Position numbers and translations under genes: made by a program
Part shown: positions 40,605-41,094 of the stretch, piece by piece
How the letters are laid out: each line of letters begins with the position of its first letter
Position numbering within the stretch: position 1 is the first letter of the stretch
The notes under the pieces: model-generated
What the model was told of the DNA's origin: nothing
Seen by the model: only the letters and a program-made list of their open reading frames with translations
Databases searched by the model: none
Assembly: GCF_001418655.1 (NCBI RefSeq)
Contig: NZ_LIQZ01000049.1
Location: 1 to 41,094, forward strand
Origin: Streptomyces phaeochromogenes
GTDB lineage: Bacteria > Actinomycetota > Actinomycetes > Streptomycetales > Streptomycetaceae
Reading direction: 5' to 3'
Length of the DNA: 41,094 bases

Positions 40605-41094
40605 TCAGTCGGGGACGAGCACCGTACGCCCCCGCGTGTGGCCGGAGCGCAGTCTGTCGATCGCCTCCGGCGCGCTGGACAGGGCGAACTCCTCCGTCTC
40701 CACCCTCACCACGCCCTTGCGTGCCAGGGCGACGACCTCTTCGAGCTCCGGCCGCGTCCCCCAGAAAGGCAGTGAGATCCGCACCCCGGGAGGCAGTGCG
40801 CCGGGCTTGCGGACGGTGAGCTCCCCGCCGCCGCTCCCGACGACTGCCAGCTCGCCGCCCGACCGCAGGGCGCCGACCGCGAGTTCCAGGCTGGAGCGGT
40901 TGCCGACGAAGTCGAGCACGGCGTCCACACCGATCCCACCGGCCCGTCGCCGGAGCGCCTCCGCGGTGTCGGGCCGCAGCAGCGTGCCGAAGTGAGCACC
41001 GCACGCGTCGGCCAGGGCGAGAGCCTCCTCGCGTACGTCCACGGCGAGGACCCGCGCCGACGTCGTGGCCCGCAGAATCTGCACCGCCAGATGC
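40605..41094 (-). CDS. Zinc-type (MDR) alcohol dehydrogenase, N-terminus cut by window edge
   Basis: The visible 162 residues are the NAD-binding and C-terminal part of a medium-chain dehydrogenase: HLAVQILRA, then ARVLAVDVREEALALADACGA, VDAVLDFVGNRSSLELAVGALRSGGELAVVGSGGG and the end AIDRLRSGHTRGRTVLVPD. The acidic residue after the second strand (VDV) suggests NAD rather than NADP. The zinc-site half lies outside the window. It is on the same strand as the FAD dehydrogenase and 127 nt upstream of it. Confidence 0.85.
   Translation of the reverse strand, partial: HLAVQILRATTSARVLAVDVREEALALADACGAHFGTLLRPDTAEALRRRAGGIGVDAVLDFVGNRSSLELAVGALRSGGELAVVGSGGGELTVRKPGALPPGVRISLPFWGTRPELEEVVALARKGVVRVETEEFALSSAPEAIDRLRSGHTRGRTVLVPD

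Noticed and set aside
1..41094. tRNA, rRNA, CRISPR arrays, insertion sequences, attachment sites
   Set aside because: No tRNA-like cloverleaf, regular spaced repeats, transposase or integrase sequence was seen by eye; short RNAs could still be missed.

Overview
The window is high-GC DNA from an actinomycete, almost certainly a Streptomyces or close relative. The signs are strong third-position GC bias, which leaves long empty open frames on the opposite strand. GTG and TTG starts are frequent, GGAGG-type ribosome sites are common, and the regulator families (PadR, LacI, GntR/FadR, PucR) are typical of the group. A copy of what looks like a common Streptomyces intergenic repeat lies near 27.46 kb. 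I saw no rRNA, tRNA, CRISPR array, insertion sequence or prophage. The content reads as chromosomal-arm metabolic and sensory genes. Both window edges cut a gene.

Region by region. 0-3 kb: a TauE/SafE-type exporter (cut by the left edge), a YciO-type protein and the soluble transhydrogenase SthA, all on the minus strand, with hairpin terminators behind yciO and sthA. 3-8.3 kb: a large membrane-anchored P-loop NTPase with about ten TPR repeats, a lipoprotein, a formylglycine-generating-enzyme-like protein with a cupin gene, and a PadR regulator. 8.3-14 kb: a carotenoid-cleavage oxygenase divergent from padR, with paired operators between them. Then come a Gfo/Idh/MocA oxidoreductase divergent from a LacI regulator, again with two operators, and a Tat-exported cytokinin-dehydrogenase-like flavoprotein. 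13.7-17 kb: a three-gene minus-strand unit of unknown membrane-linked proteins. Two of its products carry the same glycine-rich motif, one at the N-terminus and one at the C-terminus.

17-25 kb: a compact operon of a proline iminopeptidase and a complete dipeptide/oligopeptide ABC importer (binding protein, two permeases, two ATPases, with overlapping reading frames), divergent from a GntR/FadR regulator. 25-32.5 kb: an NTF2-like protein, a CopZ-like chaperone, a PucR regulator and a catabolic set (MFS transporter, haloacid-dehalogenase-type hydrolase, amine/amino-acid-type FAD oxidoreductase). A 2-hydroxyacid dehydrogenase diverges from the MFS gene across a 423-bp region dominated by a 117-bp two-fold symmetric element. 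32.5-41 kb: a class-C-beta-lactamase-like serine hydrolase, a branched-chain-amino-acid-type (Liv) ABC system in which one permease and both ATPases are fused into a single 838-residue protein, a fumarate-reductase-like FAD dehydrogenase, and the edge of a zinc-type alcohol dehydrogenase.

How the parts work together. The peptide importer plus iminopeptidase suggests uptake and trimming of proline-containing peptides. The Liv-type importer and the neighbouring FAD dehydrogenase share an exact 8-bp site (TGAACTCA) at three places, so they probably form one regulon for uptake and oxidation of an unknown small acid or cyclic compound. The most unusual candidates for an undescribed system are the shared-motif gene pair at 14.6-16.9 kb and this Liv/FAD-dehydrogenase unit. 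All functional calls come from reading translated sequence and remembered family motifs; no database search was run.
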